A stretch of DNA of 64,000 nt from Bradyrhizobium erythrophlei (GTDB lineage Bacteria > Pseudomonadota > Alphaproteobacteria > Rhizobiales > Xanthobacteraceae), in contig NZ_LT670817.1 in NCBI RefSeq assembly GCF_900129425.1, forward strand, positions 4,650,001 through 4,714,000. The letters run 5' to 3'. The notes beneath the pieces were generated by a model, which had not been told where the DNA came from, searched no databases, and was given only the letters and a program-made list of their open reading frames with translations. Position numbers and translations under genes: made by a program. Positions 1 to 9,678 of this stretch are shown here, in pieces; the stretch's first letter is position 1, and the number at the start of each line of letters is the position of its first letter.

Positions 1-484
1 GTCTTTCCCAGCTTGCAGTCAGCGCTGGCGGTCTTCATGGACGCCTTCACCCATTGCTGAGTGTCGGCATTGTAGGTTTCGAGATAGGCCGGCTCGGCCC
101 TGGACTTCTCGCACAAAAACGGCAGATGCGGCTTCAGATCGTAATCGCAGGAGGCCAGCCACTCGTTCCGGTCGGCGAAGGCGGCGGTCGCCTCCTCGCA
201 TGCATAGAGAAAATAGGAGACGAAGTTCTCGTATTGAACCTGGTCGTCGCGGGGGCCAGCCTTGATCGCATCGTAGTCCGGCAACGAGAATTTAGGATTT
301 TTGAACGCCAGATCAGTGTAGCCGAGAAACGCCTGCCGGGCGCTGACCGCGCGATTGTTGGAGCCGATTTCGTTGATCTGAAACAGGATGGCAGCGAAGC
401 CAAGCAGTGCCACGCTCGCCTGCGCCATCTGCGCCAGCGTTCCGTATTTCTGCCACCAGAAGATGCTCGGTTGCCCCATCAGCA

Positions 485-485
<1 letters not shown>
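1..485 (-). CDS. Partial hypothetical membrane-anchored protein (3' end outside window)
   Basis: An open frame of 161 codons runs off the left edge without a stop. Its ATG overlaps the nuoF stop codon as TGATG, which suggests translational coupling to the complex I operon. The N-terminus (MLMGQPSIFWWQKYG) is followed by one hydrophobic stretch at about residues 22-38. The rest is polar, with several cysteines and a loosely conserved-looking body. I do not recognise a family. nuoG, the usual next gene, is not visible, so this gene separates nuoF from whatever follows. The operon position suggests a membrane-anchored accessory, but the sequence does not show a function. Confidence 0.7.
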
Positions 486-1810
<1,325 letters not shown>

Positions 1811-1831
1811 GACTTGAAGCTTCCTCGGGGG

Positions 1832-1996
1832 TCAGCGATTGGACTGCATGTAGGCGAGGCCTGCGGCGCAGCCGCCGAAAGCCAGCGCCCACAACAGGCT
1901 CGTATCGAGCGACGCACTCATTCCGTAGCGCTGCAGCAGAAAAATGAATGCTGCGGCCGCCAGGGTATGCAGTGCGATATAGCGCCAGTTTTTCAT
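1832..1996 (-). CDS. Small hypothetical membrane protein within nuo operon
   Basis: This 54-residue protein begins MKNWRYIALHTLAAAAF and has two hydrophobic segments (about residues 7-22 and 32-48) separated by a short polar turn, as in a small hairpin membrane protein. The ATG at 1996 was chosen because GGGGAG lies about 10 nt upstream. An earlier GTG/ATG at 2047/2044 overlapping the nuoE stop would add 17 residues of low-quality sequence. It sits between nuoE and nuoF on the same strand. No family is recognised; a role in complex I assembly is only a positional guess. Confidence 0.7.
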   Translation of the reverse strand: MKNWRYIALHTLAAAAFIFLLQRYGMSASLDTSLLWALAFGGCAAGLAYMQSNR

Positions 1997-2043
1997 CGCA
2001 CCACCACTCCCCGGCCTCACCGCTTGCAACGTTCGGCCGCGCA

Positions 2044-2655
2044 TCACGTGGTTTCCTTCAGCGTGGTCGGTCCGCCCATTGGCGCGGAGAATTGACGGCC
2101 ATTCTGCGGCCCGGGCTTCGGAAGATTGCCGGAGGCAAAGCCGTCCAGCACCTTGCCGAAGTTTTCCTTGGTCAGGTCCTCGTAGGTATCACTCCAGATC
2201 AACACCATCGGCGCATTGACGCACGCGCCAAGGCACTCGACCTCTTCCCAGCTGAAATTGCCATCCTTGGAGAGATGGAAGGGCTCGTGATGGATGCGGC
2301 TCTGGCACATCTCGATAATATCGCCGGCGCCGCGCAACCGGCACGGCGTGGTGCCGCAGACCTGGACGTGGGCCTTCTTGCCGACCGGCTGCAGCTGGAA
2401 CATCGTATAGAAGGTCGCGATCTCAAGAGCTCGGATGTAGGGCATCTCAAGCAGATCCGCGACCGCACGGATCGCCGCTTCCGAAACCCACCCGTCATGC
2501 TGTTCCTGGACCCGCCACAGGATCGGGATCACCGCCGAGGCCTGGCGGCCGGGCGGATATTTGGCGATCTGCTCTTTCGCCCAAGCGAGAGTCTCCGCTG
2601 AGAACGTGAAGTTCGCGGGCTGAAGTTCCTTCGGTGCGAGGCGGCGGACGGACAT
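2044..2655 (-). CDS. nuoE: NADH-quinone oxidoreductase subunit E (24 kDa, [2Fe-2S])
   Basis: NuoE is the 24-kDa peripheral subunit of complex I that carries the N1a [2Fe-2S] cluster next to NuoF. The 203-residue product has the expected thioredoxin-like C-terminal half. Its four cluster cysteines are in CGTTPC and CLGAC, and the N-terminal helical bundle contains [14 protein letters not shown]. The start ATG lies 14 nt after the stop of the upstream FkbM-type gene. The protein is full length and no key residue is missing. Confidence 0.97.
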   Translation of the reverse strand: MSVRRLAPKELQPANFTFSAETLAWAKEQIAKYPPGRQASAVIPILWRVQEQHDGWVSEAAIRAVADLLEMPYIRALEIATFYTMFQLQPVGKKAHVQVCGTTPCRLRGAGDIIEMCQSRIHHEPFHLSKDGNFSWEEVECLGACVNAPMVLIWSDTYEDLTKENFGKVLDGFASGNLPKPGPQNGRQFSAPMGGPTTLKETT

Positions 2656-2669
2656 TGTCGTTCAGTCTC

Positions 2670-3626
2670 TCATTGCATGCGGCGCGCGGTGCTTGCGTTC
2701 AGCGCGTTGATCCGGCCCTGCCAGAATGCGCTGGCGGTGCCGAATACGTTATAACCGACGTGGGATGAAACCTTGATACGGTCGAGGATCGAAAGCTCGC
2801 TCACGGTTTCCAGGCGATTGGTGCGCGGATCGTAGACGATCAGCTTGAGCGGGGTTTGTTCGAGGATATAGCGCGACACGGTATGGTTCGAATCGTTGCC
2901 GTGTTCCTCGCACAGCAACACGCTGTCGCCCTGCAACAGCCGCTTGCCGCCCTTGATGGCTTCGATCTCGACGCCTTCGACATCGAGTTTGATCAGGTAT
3001 TTTCCATCAGGAGAAATCTTGCCGTCATCGAGCAAATTATCGAGCGCGATGACCGGCACGTCCTCGCCGCCGCCACTCGTGTTGCCGGCAATGCTGAAAG
3101 CCTCATGCTTGGTGCCGGACAGCCGCGCGGTGCCGCGCGCCGCCCCGATTGCGCACTTCAGAACCTCAAAACGGTTGCCGTTGATTTCGGAATTGTTCGC
3201 AAGCTTGACGAAATTCTGCGACGACGGTTCGATCGCGATCGCCTTGTGCGAACCGTAAGGTATGCTCGAGATCAGCACCGACCAATAACCGAAATTCGCG
3301 CCGCAATCGATCAGCGTGTAGTCGACGCCGACGGAATCCCGGAACAGCATTTCCAGTTCGTCTTCGTAGGAGAACGAGCGGTTGAGCAGCTTGCTCCAGT
3401 AACCGTCGCCATAGGGAAATTCGAACGTCGCATCGGAATTTAGCCGGATCGCGATGTCGCGCTGGGGCAGAGTCTTGCGCAGGAGATTGGCGCAGCTGTT
3501 GTAACCGCGGTGCGAAAACGTCGATGCCACCTTCGAGCCCGATGACAAAGCCAGCGCCGCCAACCGCTCCCACGCGTTGGCGCCCTCGAGCACGCCGGTA
3601 GTCCGGTCAAACTGGATGGGCGGCAT
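2670..3626 (-). CDS. FkbM-family SAM-dependent methyltransferase inserted between nuoD and nuoE
   Basis: This 318-residue protein resembles FkbM-type O-methyltransferases, which use S-adenosylmethionine to methylate sugars or secondary metabolites. The SAM-binding loop is LIDCGANFGYWS, followed by IAIEPSSQNF (acidic residue after the second strand) and IKLDVEGVEIEAIKGG, the signature near the FkbM C-terminus. The ATG at 3626 is preferred because it lies just past the nuoD stop (3632). A GTG at 3635 overlapping that stop is possible. An upstream extension inside nuoD reads as out-of-frame shadow. The gene is in the nuo operon with no spacer, so it should be co-transcribed with respiratory genes. 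Substrate unknown. Confidence 0.85.
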   Translation of the reverse strand: MPPIQFDRTTGVLEGANAWERLAALALSSGSKVASTFSHRGYNSCANLLRKTLPQRDIAIRLNSDATFEFPYGDGYWSKLLNRSFSYEDELEMLFRDSVGVDYTLIDCGANFGYWSVLISSIPYGSHKAIAIEPSSQNFVKLANNSEINGNRFEVLKCAIGAARGTARLSGTKHEAFSIAGNTSGGGEDVPVIALDNLLDDGKISPDGKYLIKLDVEGVEIEAIKGGKRLLQGDSVLLCEEHGNDSNHTVSRYILEQTPLKLIVYDPRTNRLETVSELSILDRIKVSSHVGYNVFGTASAFWQGRINALNASTARRMQ

Positions 3627-3631
3627 GACGA

Positions 3632-4822
3632 TCACCGGTCGACTTCTCCGAACACGATATCGAGCGAGCCGAGAATGGCCGAGACGTCGGCCAGCAGATG
3701 GCCCTTGCAGATGAAATCCATCGCCTGCAGATGGGCAAATCCCGGCGCGCGGATCTTGCATTTGTAGGGCTTGTTGGTGCCGTCGGCGACCAGATAGACG
3801 CCGAACTCGCCTTTCGGCGCCTCGACCGCAGCGTAGACTTCGCCGGCGGGCACGTGAAAGCCTTCGGTGTAGAGCTTGAAGTGATGGATCAAAGCCTCCA
3901 TCGAGCGCTTCATCTCGCCCCGGCGCGGCGGAAAGATCTTGTTATCCTCGACTGCGACGGGTCCCTGCCCGTCGGCGGCGCGCAGCTTTTCGATGCACTG
4001 TCTCATGATGCGCACCGACTGGCGCATTTCTTCCATCCGGATGCAGTAGCGGTCGTAGCAATCGCCGTTCTTGCCGATCGGAATGTCGAAATCCATCTCG
4101 GCGTAACATTCGTAAGGCTGAGCCTTGCGCAGGTCCCAGGCGGCGCCCGAGCCGCGCACCATCACGCCGGAAAAACCCCACTCCCAGGCCTGCTTCAGCG
4201 TGACCACGCCGATATCGACGTTGCGCTGCTTGAAGATGCGGTTGCCGGTGAGCAACCGTTCGAGATCGGCGACCACACCCAGGAACGGCTCGCACCAGGC
4301 TTCGATATCGTCGATCAGTTTCGGCGGCAGGTCCTGGTGGACGCCGCCGATCCGAAAATACGCCGCATGCATCCGCGAGCCGGAGGCGCGCTCGTAGAAC
4401 ACCATCAGCTTTTCGCGCTCTTCAAAGCCCCACAGCGGCGGGGTAAGCGCGCCGACGTCCATCGCCTGGGTAGTGACGTTGAGAAGATGCGACAGGATGC
4501 GGCCGATCTCGCAGTAAAGAACCCGGATCAGTTGTCCGCGGCGCGGCACGACAATGCCGAGCAGCTTTTCCGCCGCCAGACAGAACGCGTGTTCCTGATT
4601 CATCGGCGCGACATAGTCGAGCCGGTCGAAATACGGGATCGCCTGCAGATAGGTCTTGTGCTCGATCAGCTTCTCGGTGCCGCGATGAAGCAGTCCGATA
4701 TGCGGATCGACGCGAGCGACCACCTCGCCGTCGAGTTCCAGCACCAAGCGCAGCACGCCGTGCGCGGCCGGATGCTGCGGACCGAAGTTGATGGTAAAGT
4801 TGCGAAGATTCTGTTCGTTCAT
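3632..4822 (-). CDS. nuoD: NADH-quinone oxidoreductase subunit D (49 kDa)
   Basis: NuoD is the 49-kDa subunit that lines the quinone pocket with NuoB. The 396 residues start [20 protein letters not shown] and include the conserved [12 protein letters not shown] loop, [10 protein letters not shown], and the C-terminal DIVFGEVDR end typical of the family. The length is normal. The upstream region on the coding strand contains GGAG about 9 nt before the ATG. The neighbouring nuoC is separated from nuoD by a foreign-looking cassette of about 0.46 kb, although nuoC and nuoD are normally adjacent or fused. Confidence 0.97.
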   Translation of the reverse strand: MNEQNLRNFTINFGPQHPAAHGVLRLVLELDGEVVARVDPHIGLLHRGTEKLIEHKTYLQAIPYFDRLDYVAPMNQEHAFCLAAEKLLGIVVPRRGQLIRVLYCEIGRILSHLLNVTTQAMDVGALTPPLWGFEEREKLMVFYERASGSRMHAAYFRIGGVHQDLPPKLIDDIEAWCEPFLGVVADLERLLTGNRIFKQRNVDIGVVTLKQAWEWGFSGVMVRGSGAAWDLRKAQPYECYAEMDFDIPIGKNGDCYDRYCIRMEEMRQSVRIMRQCIEKLRAADGQGPVAVEDNKIFPPRRGEMKRSMEALIHHFKLYTEGFHVPAGEVYAAVEAPKGEFGVYLVADGTNKPYKCKIRAPGFAHLQAMDFICKGHLLADVSAILGSLDIVFGEVDR

Positions 4823-4843
4823 TGAGAGGCGCTCCGCGCCTTA

Positions 4844-4871
4844 GTGAATGGCGAATGGCGAATGGCGAATG
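4844..4871. repeat. Tandem heptamer array (GCGAATG), left arm
   Basis: Four consecutive 7-bp units are visible: one imperfect GTGAATG (4844-4850) and three perfect GCGAATG (4851-4857, 4858-4864, 4865-4871). The array lies just downstream of the four-helix-bundle gene and upstream of the nuoD start. Its reverse complement recurs as a second array at 5266-5300, so the two arrays form inverted arms around the gene. Confidence 0.9.
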
Positions 4872-4874
4872 GAA

Positions 4875-5255
4875 TCATTTCGCGGACTTGTCCTGCAGTG
4901 ACCGCAACAACGCACGAAGCATTTTGCCCAAGCTCTCGCACTGAACGAGAACTGTCTGCAAATCGAGCACCGGGAGGATTCCGACGCGCTCCGCCAAAAG
5001 AAGATGTGTTTCCAGCTCCTTCACAGAGCCTTGTGAGACTCGAAGATGCTGCACGAAATTGCCGGTATTTTCTCGCCCATGGCCTTCCGCAATATTGGCC
5101 GGAACCGATCCTGCCGCGCGCCTGATTTGCGATGTCAGTCCGAACAGTTCGTCGCGAGGAAACTGGCGCGTCAGTCGATAGCAGGATTCCGCCAAGGTCA
5201 TGGCATCCTGCCATACCCTTAGGTCCCGATACGAATTGATCGATGGTTCGGTCAA
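4875..5255 (-). CDS. Four-helix bundle protein (S23/IVS-encoded protein family)
   Basis: This 126-residue helical protein carries the hallmark N-terminus SYRDLRVWQDAMTLAESCYR and the RAAGSVPANIAEGHGR core, then VQHLRVSQGSVKELETHLLL. These are the defining segments of the four-helix-bundle family first seen in 23S rRNA intervening sequences (TIGR02436). A TTG start at 5255 is forced: an in-frame stop (5265-5267) lies in the adjacent heptamer array, and the next Met is 20 residues in, past the family start. AGGG precedes it by about 8 nt. Function in this family is generally unknown; related diversity-generating-retroelement Avd proteins bind nucleic acid. Here it sits in the nuo operon, same strand. 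Confidence 0.88.
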   Translation of the reverse strand: MTEPSINSYRDLRVWQDAMTLAESCYRLTRQFPRDELFGLTSQIRRAAGSVPANIAEGHGRENTGNFVQHLRVSQGSVKELETHLLLAERVGILPVLDLQTVLVQCESLGKMLRALLRSLQDKSAK

Positions 5256-5265
5256 CAGCCATCCC

Positions 5266-5300
5266 TATTCGCCACTCGCCACTCGCCATTCGCTATTCGC
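5266..5300. repeat. Tandem heptamer array, right arm (inverted copy), overlapping nuoC 3' end
   Basis: Five 7-bp units on the plus strand: TATTCGC, CACTCGC, CACTCGC, CATTCGC, TATTCGC (5266-5300), then a degenerate CACTTCT. Their reverse complements (GCGAATA, GCGAGTG, GCGAATG) match the consensus of the array at 4844-4871 in opposite orientation. The nuoC stop codon (5293-5295) lies inside this array, and the stop that blocks an upstream extension of the four-helix-bundle gene also lies in it. Confidence 0.9.
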
Positions 5301-5904
5301 CACTTCTCTTCTCATCTCCGGGCAGGATCGGATAATCGGCCCCCTCCCACGGAGACAAGAAATCGAATTTGCGGAATTCCTGATTGAGACGGACGGGTTC
5401 GTAGAGCACCCTCTTCTCCTGGTCGTCGTAACGCACCTCAAGGAAGCCGGTGAGCGGGAAATCCTTGCGCAGCGGATGGCCTTCGAAGCCGTAATCCGTC
5501 AACAGCCGCCGCATGTCCGGATGGCCGGTGAAGATCACGCCGTAGAGATCGTAGCACTCGCGTTCGAACCAGTCGGCGCCCGGAAACACATCGATGATCG
5601 ATGGCACCTGTGTCGCTTCATCGGCTTCCGCGCGCAGGCGGATCCGCGCGTTCAGCGTCGGAGACAGAAAATGGTAGATGACGTCAAAGCGCTTCTCGCG
5701 TCCGGGATAATCCACCGCCGTCACATCGATGAAGCTGACAAAACGGCAACCCGGATCGTCGCGCAGGAAGCGCACGACATCGACGATCCTGTCGGCGTGC
5801 ACCGCTACCGTGAGTTGGCCGAACGCGACCGCATGATCGGTCGCCGCCCCCGGAAGCGCACTAACAATCGTCTGCCCCAGGGCGTCGAGCCTGCCGTCGT
5901 CCAT
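5293..5904 (-). CDS. nuoC: NADH-quinone oxidoreductase subunit C (30 kDa)
   Basis: NuoC is the 30-kDa peripheral-arm subunit. The 203 residues contain the family signature [20 protein letters not shown] and [18 protein letters not shown]. It is 12 nt downstream of nuoB. The last two sense codons and the TAG stop (GGC GAA TAG) are part of the heptamer array, so the present C-terminus (KRSGE) was probably created when the repeat arrived. The conserved core ends earlier, at [15 protein letters not shown], so function should not be affected. Confidence 0.96.
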   Translation of the reverse strand: MDDGRLDALGQTIVSALPGAATDHAVAFGQLTVAVHADRIVDVVRFLRDDPGCRFVSFIDVTAVDYPGREKRFDVIYHFLSPTLNARIRLRAEADEATQVPSIIDVFPGADWFERECYDLYGVIFTGHPDMRRLLTDYGFEGHPLRKDFPLTGFLEVRYDDQEKRVLYEPVRLNQEFRKFDFLSPWEGADYPILPGDEKRSGE

Positions 5905-5915
5905 TACGAAAACCC

Positions 5916-6512
5916 TTAGCGTTCGATGGTTCCGGTGCGCCGGATTTTCTTCTGCAGCAGCAGAATGCCGTAGAGCAGCGCTTCCGCCGTCGGCGGGCAG
6001 CCGGGCACGTAGATGTCGATGGGCACGATGCGGTCACAGCCGCGCACCACCGAATATGAATAGTGATAGTAGCCGCCGCCATTGGCGCACGATCCCATCG
6101 AGATCACATAGCGCGGCTCGGGCATCTGGTCGTAGACCTTGCGCAGCGCAGGCGCCATCTTGTTGGTCAGAGTGCCTGCGACGATCATTACGTCGGACTG
6201 CCGTGGCGAAGCGCGCGGCGCAAAACCAAAGCGCTCGACGTCATAGCGCGGCATCGACACCTGCATCATCTCGACCGCACAACATGCCAGGCCGAAGGTC
6301 ATCCACATCAGCGATCCCGTACGCGCCCAGGTGATGAGGTCGTCGGTGGCCGCAACGAAAAAGCCCTTGTCGGACAGTTCGTGATTGACCTCGAGAAAGT
6401 AAGGATCGTTGGCACCGACCGGTTTTCCGGTGGAGGGATCGAGAATGCCGGTCGCTGCCGGCGCCATCGCCGGTGCAAATCCGGGTTTTGCGGCAGTTGG
6501 GCTCAATCCCAT
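5916..6512 (-). CDS. nuoB: NADH-quinone oxidoreductase subunit B (PSST, N2 cluster)
   Basis: NuoB holds the N2 [4Fe-4S] cluster that passes electrons to quinone. The cluster ligands are visible in [24 protein letters not shown] and [11 protein letters not shown]. The start [11 protein letters not shown] at 6512 was chosen over an ATG at 6533 because AAAGG lies about 10 nt upstream and it gives the usual 198 residues. It overlaps the 3' end of nuoA by 10 nt, consistent with coupled translation. Confidence 0.96.
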   Translation of the reverse strand: MGLSPTAAKPGFAPAMAPAATGILDPSTGKPVGANDPYFLEVNHELSDKGFFVAATDDLITWARTGSLMWMTFGLACCAVEMMQVSMPRYDVERFGFAPRASPRQSDVMIVAGTLTNKMAPALRKVYDQMPEPRYVISMGSCANGGGYYHYSYSVVRGCDRIVPIDIYVPGCPPTAEALLYGILLLQKKIRRTGTIER

Positions 6513-6868
6513 TCGAGCGCGCCTTTCTTCCATTCATAGGCAAAGCCGACGGTGAGCACGGCGAGGAAAACCAGCATCGACCAGAAGCCGGTTGCACCGA
6601 GCTTCCCGAACGCCACCGCCCACGGGAACAGGAATGCCACTTCCAGATCGAAAATAATGAAGAGTATCGCCACCAGGTAGAACCGGACGTCAAATTTCAT
6701 GCGGGCGTCGTCGAATGCGTTGAATCCGCATTCATACGCCGACAGCTTTTCCGGATCGGGCTGCTGGAACGCCACCAGAAAGGGCGCGATCAGGAGCGCC
6801 AGACCGATCAGGCTCGCTACCCCGATGAACACCACAAGTGGAAGATAATTCTGCAGGATACCGGTCAT
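6503..6868 (-). CDS. nuoA: NADH-quinone oxidoreductase subunit A
   Basis: NuoA is a small membrane subunit of complex I with three transmembrane helices. The 121-residue protein has hydrophobic segments at about residues 8-34, 62-84 and 92-112, and the conserved loop [21 protein letters not shown] between the first two. The ATG at 6868 is preceded by AGGAAAAGG. It is the first gene of the operon and is divergent from the Rieske oxygenase gene. Confidence 0.96.
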   Translation of the reverse strand: MTGILQNYLPLVVFIGVASLIGLALLIAPFLVAFQQPDPEKLSAYECGFNAFDDARMKFDVRFYLVAILFIIFDLEVAFLFPWAVAFGKLGATGFWSMLVFLAVLTVGFAYEWKKGALEWD

Positions 6869-6920
6869 CGGCGGCGCCTTTTCCTGCGGTCTTTCGCGTC
6901 CCGCAGATTCGTTAATTGGA

Positions 6921-6950
6921 ATTATTCTGAGGCTTAGCGCAGCGCAACAA
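6921..6950 (-). promoter_or_regulatory. Possible sigma-70 type promoter for the nuo operon
   Basis: Reading the minus strand, TTGTTG (6945-6950) and AATAAT (6921-6926) are separated by 18 nt and lie about 55-80 nt before the nuoA start. Both hexamers are only fair matches to the -35/-10 consensus. The rest of the 277-bp divergent gap (6869-7145) shows no other clear site. Confidence 0.35.
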
Positions 6951-7145
6951 GGGGCGCAAGACAAGCTATTTTGACGGCTCCGGCACGGCCCACACGCGGC
7001 GGGAAAACCTGGGAAGGCCAGGCGCAGCGGCGGGTCGGCTGCGGACAGGCGCCTCTCGGAGCATTGACCGCTACCCGCCTGACGTCCAATTTGGGCGAGA
7101 TCAAAAACAACGGCCGCCAAGGCTTACGAACCGGAGGAAGCGGCG

Positions 7146-8336
7146 ATGAACATTACCGAGCGGGATCGCGATCTCGGCACCGCCTATGCCCTGAAGCCGT
7201 CCTCCAGCCGGACCGAACTGACGGAGGTGGCGCGAGGCACCCCGATGGGGGAACTGCTCCGGCGCTACTGGCACCCGGTCGGACTTGGGGCCGACGCCAC
7301 CGACGTCCCCCGAAAAGTCCGGGCGCTGGGCGAGGACCTGATCCTGTTCCGCGACCGGCATGGCCGCGCCGGCCTGCTCCACGCGCGCTGCTGCCATCGC
7401 GGCACCACGCTCTATTACGGCAAGGTCGAGGAAGACGGCATCCGCTGCTGCTACCATGGCTGGAAGTTCGACACCGAGGGCCGTTGCCTGGAACAGCCCT
7501 GCGAGCCCGACGGCGGCCAGTTCAGGGACCGGGTGCGTCAGCCCTGGTACCCCGTTCAGGAACGCTACGGGCTGATCTTCGCCTTTATGGGACCGGCCGG
7601 GAAAAAGCCGGTGCTGCCGCGTTACGAAGCCCTGGAAAATATGGACGACGGCGAATTCGTCGAAGCCGACGATACCTCGATCGGCGGCGGCGGCCCCGCC
7701 ATCATTCCCTGCAACTGGCTGCAGCACTTCGAAAACGTGGTCGATCCCTACCACGTCCCCGTGCTGCACGGCTCCTTCAGCGGTCCGCAGTTCACCAACA
7801 TGATGGCCACGATGCCGGAGGTGAAATTCGAGATGTCGCCGCGCGGCGTCACCGTGCGCTCGATCCGCAACCAGGACGACGGCAAGATCTTTTATCGGGT
7901 GACCGAAGCGGCGCTGCCCACGCTCCGCGTGGTACCCAATCCGCGGGTCGCGCAATTCGCCCGTGTCGAATCGATCGGCTGGACGCTGCCGATCGACGAT
8001 ACCTCGTTCCGCATCTACGTCGCCGGCCGGGTCAAGCAGCGCGGCGATATCGGACGGATGCGATCGAGGTTCAACGGAAAATTCTGGTGGGACATGACCG
8101 AACAGGAGCACCAGCAGTTTCCCGGCGATTACGAGGCGCAGGTCGGCCAGGGGCCGGTGACGCTGCATTCCGAGGAGCATTTCGGCCAGAGCGACCGCGG
8201 CATCCTGATGATCCGGCGGATGCTCTCCGATCAGCTCGAGGCCGTGGCCGCCGGGCGCGATCCGATCGGGGTCTCGTTCGATCACAACGTGCCGCCGGTC
8301 GAATTCGAGGCCGGCAACTTCATTCGCGAGGCGTGA
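7146..8336 (+). CDS. Rieske [2Fe-2S] aromatic ring-hydroxylating oxygenase, alpha-subunit type
   Basis: This 396-residue protein has a Rieske domain near the N-terminus: C82-x-H84 in RCCHRG and C101-x-x-H104 in CCYHGWKFD. These four residues coordinate the [2Fe-2S] cluster. A catalytic domain follows, with the mononuclear iron region NWLQHFENVVDPYHVPVLH. This is the plan of the phthalate/vanillate type terminal oxygenases. GGAGGAAG precedes the ATG. No reductase or ferredoxin gene is adjacent, so its electron donor must be encoded elsewhere. An MFS transporter follows by 43 nt and probably shares the transcript. The substrate is presumably an aromatic or cyclic acid, but cannot be read from the sequence. 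Confidence 0.9.
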   Translation: MNITERDRDLGTAYALKPSSSRTELTEVARGTPMGELLRRYWHPVGLGADATDVPRKVRALGEDLILFRDRHGRAGLLHARCCHRGTTLYYGKVEEDGIRCCYHGWKFDTEGRCLEQPCEPDGGQFRDRVRQPWYPVQERYGLIFAFMGPAGKKPVLPRYEALENMDDGEFVEADDTSIGGGGPAIIPCNWLQHFENVVDPYHVPVLHGSFSGPQFTNMMATMPEVKFEMSPRGVTVRSIRNQDDGKIFYRVTEAALPTLRVVPNPRVAQFARVESIGWTLPIDDTSFRIYVAGRVKQRGDIGRMRSRFNGKFWWDMTEQEHQQFPGDYEAQVGQGPVTLHSEEHFGQSDRGILMIRRMLSDQLEAVAAGRDPIGVSFDHNVPPVEFEAGNFIREA

Positions 8337-8379
8337 ACCGCGACCTCTCGTTTTCAAGAGCGATTCTCAGGGGGAAACC

Positions 8380-9672
8380 ATGGTCGATTTCGCGCCAGAC
8401 GTCGCCGCGCCGGCGGACGCCGCCGCAAGGCCGTCAAGCCGCCGGTACTACGTGCTTGGCCTCTTGACGGTCGTCTACGCGCTGAATTTTCTCGACCGCA
8501 CGATCTTCAACGTCCTGATCGAGCCGATCAAAAAGGAATTCACGCTCAGCGACACCACCATGGGCCTGCTCGCGGGCTTCGGATTCGTGCTGTTCTATTC
8601 GCTGCTCGGCATTCCCATCGCGCGCGTTGCCGACCGGATCAACCGCCGCAATATCGTGGCGCTGGCATTTGCGTTCTGGAGCACGATGACGTTGCTGTGC
8701 GGTATGGCGCAGAGCGTAGGGACGCTGGCGCTGGCGCGGGTCGGCGTCGGCATCGGCGAATCCGCCGGCACCCCAGCATCGCAATCGCTGATCGCCGACC
8801 TTTTTGGCAAGAACGACCGCCCCCGTGCGCTCGGCGTCTACGCCATCGGCACCTATCTCGGGGTATTCCTGGGCTATTTCATCGGCGGCTATATCAACCA
8901 GCACTACGGCTGGCGGATGGCGTTCTTCTCAGCCGGCCTGCCCGGCATCGCGTTGGCCGCGGTATTGTGGCTCACGGTGTCGGAGCCAAAGCGCGGCGCC
9001 ATGGCGGAAACCTTTGCGCCCGAGCCGATCGGACCGACGCTTGGATTCCTCGCTTCGCAACAGACCTTTGTCATTGTGCTGATCGGGTTTTGCCTGACGA
9101 CCTACACCAACTACGCCACCGCGGCCTGGATTCCGCCGTTTCTGGCGCGGGTGCATCATCTCAGCAGCGCTGAAATCGGAACTTATGCCGGCACTTTCAA
9201 GGGCCTGTTCGGGATGGCAGGGACGCTGGCCGGCGGACTGATGGTGGCGCAAATCAGCCGCCGCGATGATCGCTGGAAACTATGGGCGCCGGCGCTGACG
9301 TCCGGCCTCGCCGGGCCGGTCTTCGCGGTCTGCATGCTGACATCGAATTTCACGACCATGGTCGCCGCTCTGGCGCTAACCTCATTTCTCGTCGGCTTTC
9401 ATCTCGGACCGATCTTTGCTATCGCGCAGACCGTCGCGCGTCCGAGCATGCGGGCCCTGGCGTCCGCGATCATCCTGTTGACCGCGACCTGCTTCGGCCA
9501 GGGCGTCGGCCCGCTCGCGGTCGGCATGATCAACGATGCCCTGAAGAGCGACTACGGCGCCGACGCCGTGCGCTATTCACTGCTGTCGGCCGCGGTCACG
9601 ACCACGCTCGGCGCGCTGTTGTTCGTGTGGGCGGCACGGTCGATTCGCGCCGATATCAAGCGGGCGACCTGA
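8380..9672 (+). CDS. MFS transporter (Spinster-like / sugar-phosphate or aromatic-acid type)
   Basis: This 430-residue membrane protein shows about 12 hydrophobic segments. The MFS signature after TM2 reads GIPIARVADRINRRNIV, and the motif LARVGVGIGESAGTPASQSL lies in TM4. AGGGGG precedes the ATG. It lies 43 nt after the Rieske oxygenase, suggesting uptake or efflux of that enzyme's substrate. The family includes Spinster-like and anion:cation symporter transporters; the substrate is undetermined. Confidence 0.88.
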   Translation: MVDFAPDVAAPADAAARPSSRRYYVLGLLTVVYALNFLDRTIFNVLIEPIKKEFTLSDTTMGLLAGFGFVLFYSLLGIPIARVADRINRRNIVALAFAFWSTMTLLCGMAQSVGTLALARVGVGIGESAGTPASQSLIADLFGKNDRPRALGVYAIGTYLGVFLGYFIGGYINQHYGWRMAFFSAGLPGIALAAVLWLTVSEPKRGAMAETFAPEPIGPTLGFLASQQTFVIVLIGFCLTTYTNYATAAWIPPFLARVHHLSSAEIGTYAGTFKGLFGMAGTLAGGLMVAQISRRDDRWKLWAPALTSGLAGPVFAVCMLTSNFTTMVAALALTSFLVGFHLGPIFAIAQTVARPSMRALASAIILLTATCFGQGVGPLAVGMINDALKSDYGADAVRYSLLSAAVTTTLGALLFVWAARSIRADIKRAT

Positions 9673-9678
9673 ACTCCC

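Larger units (their letters stand above)
4844..5300 (-). mobile_element. Candidate non-autonomous cassette: four-helix-bundle gene between inverted heptamer arrays
   Basis: About 457 bp separate the nuoC coding end from the nuoD leader. They consist of a heptamer array, one small gene and an inverted heptamer array of the same consensus (GCGARTR). There is no transposase. Four-helix-bundle proteins of the S23/TIGR02436 type are known from intervening sequences in 23S rRNA genes and from scattered genomic sites. That this unit is mobile is an inference from its symmetry and its position inside a conserved operon. Confidence 0.45.

Noticed and set aside
3627..3761. N-terminal extension of the FkbM-type gene into nuoD
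   Set aside because: The extra 45 residues are an out-of-frame reading of the conserved nuoD end and have arginine-rich shadow composition. A start just after the nuoD stop fits the operon.
4844..5300. CRISPR-like array
   Set aside because: The heptamers are contiguous without spacers and are far too short for CRISPR repeats; no cas gene is present.
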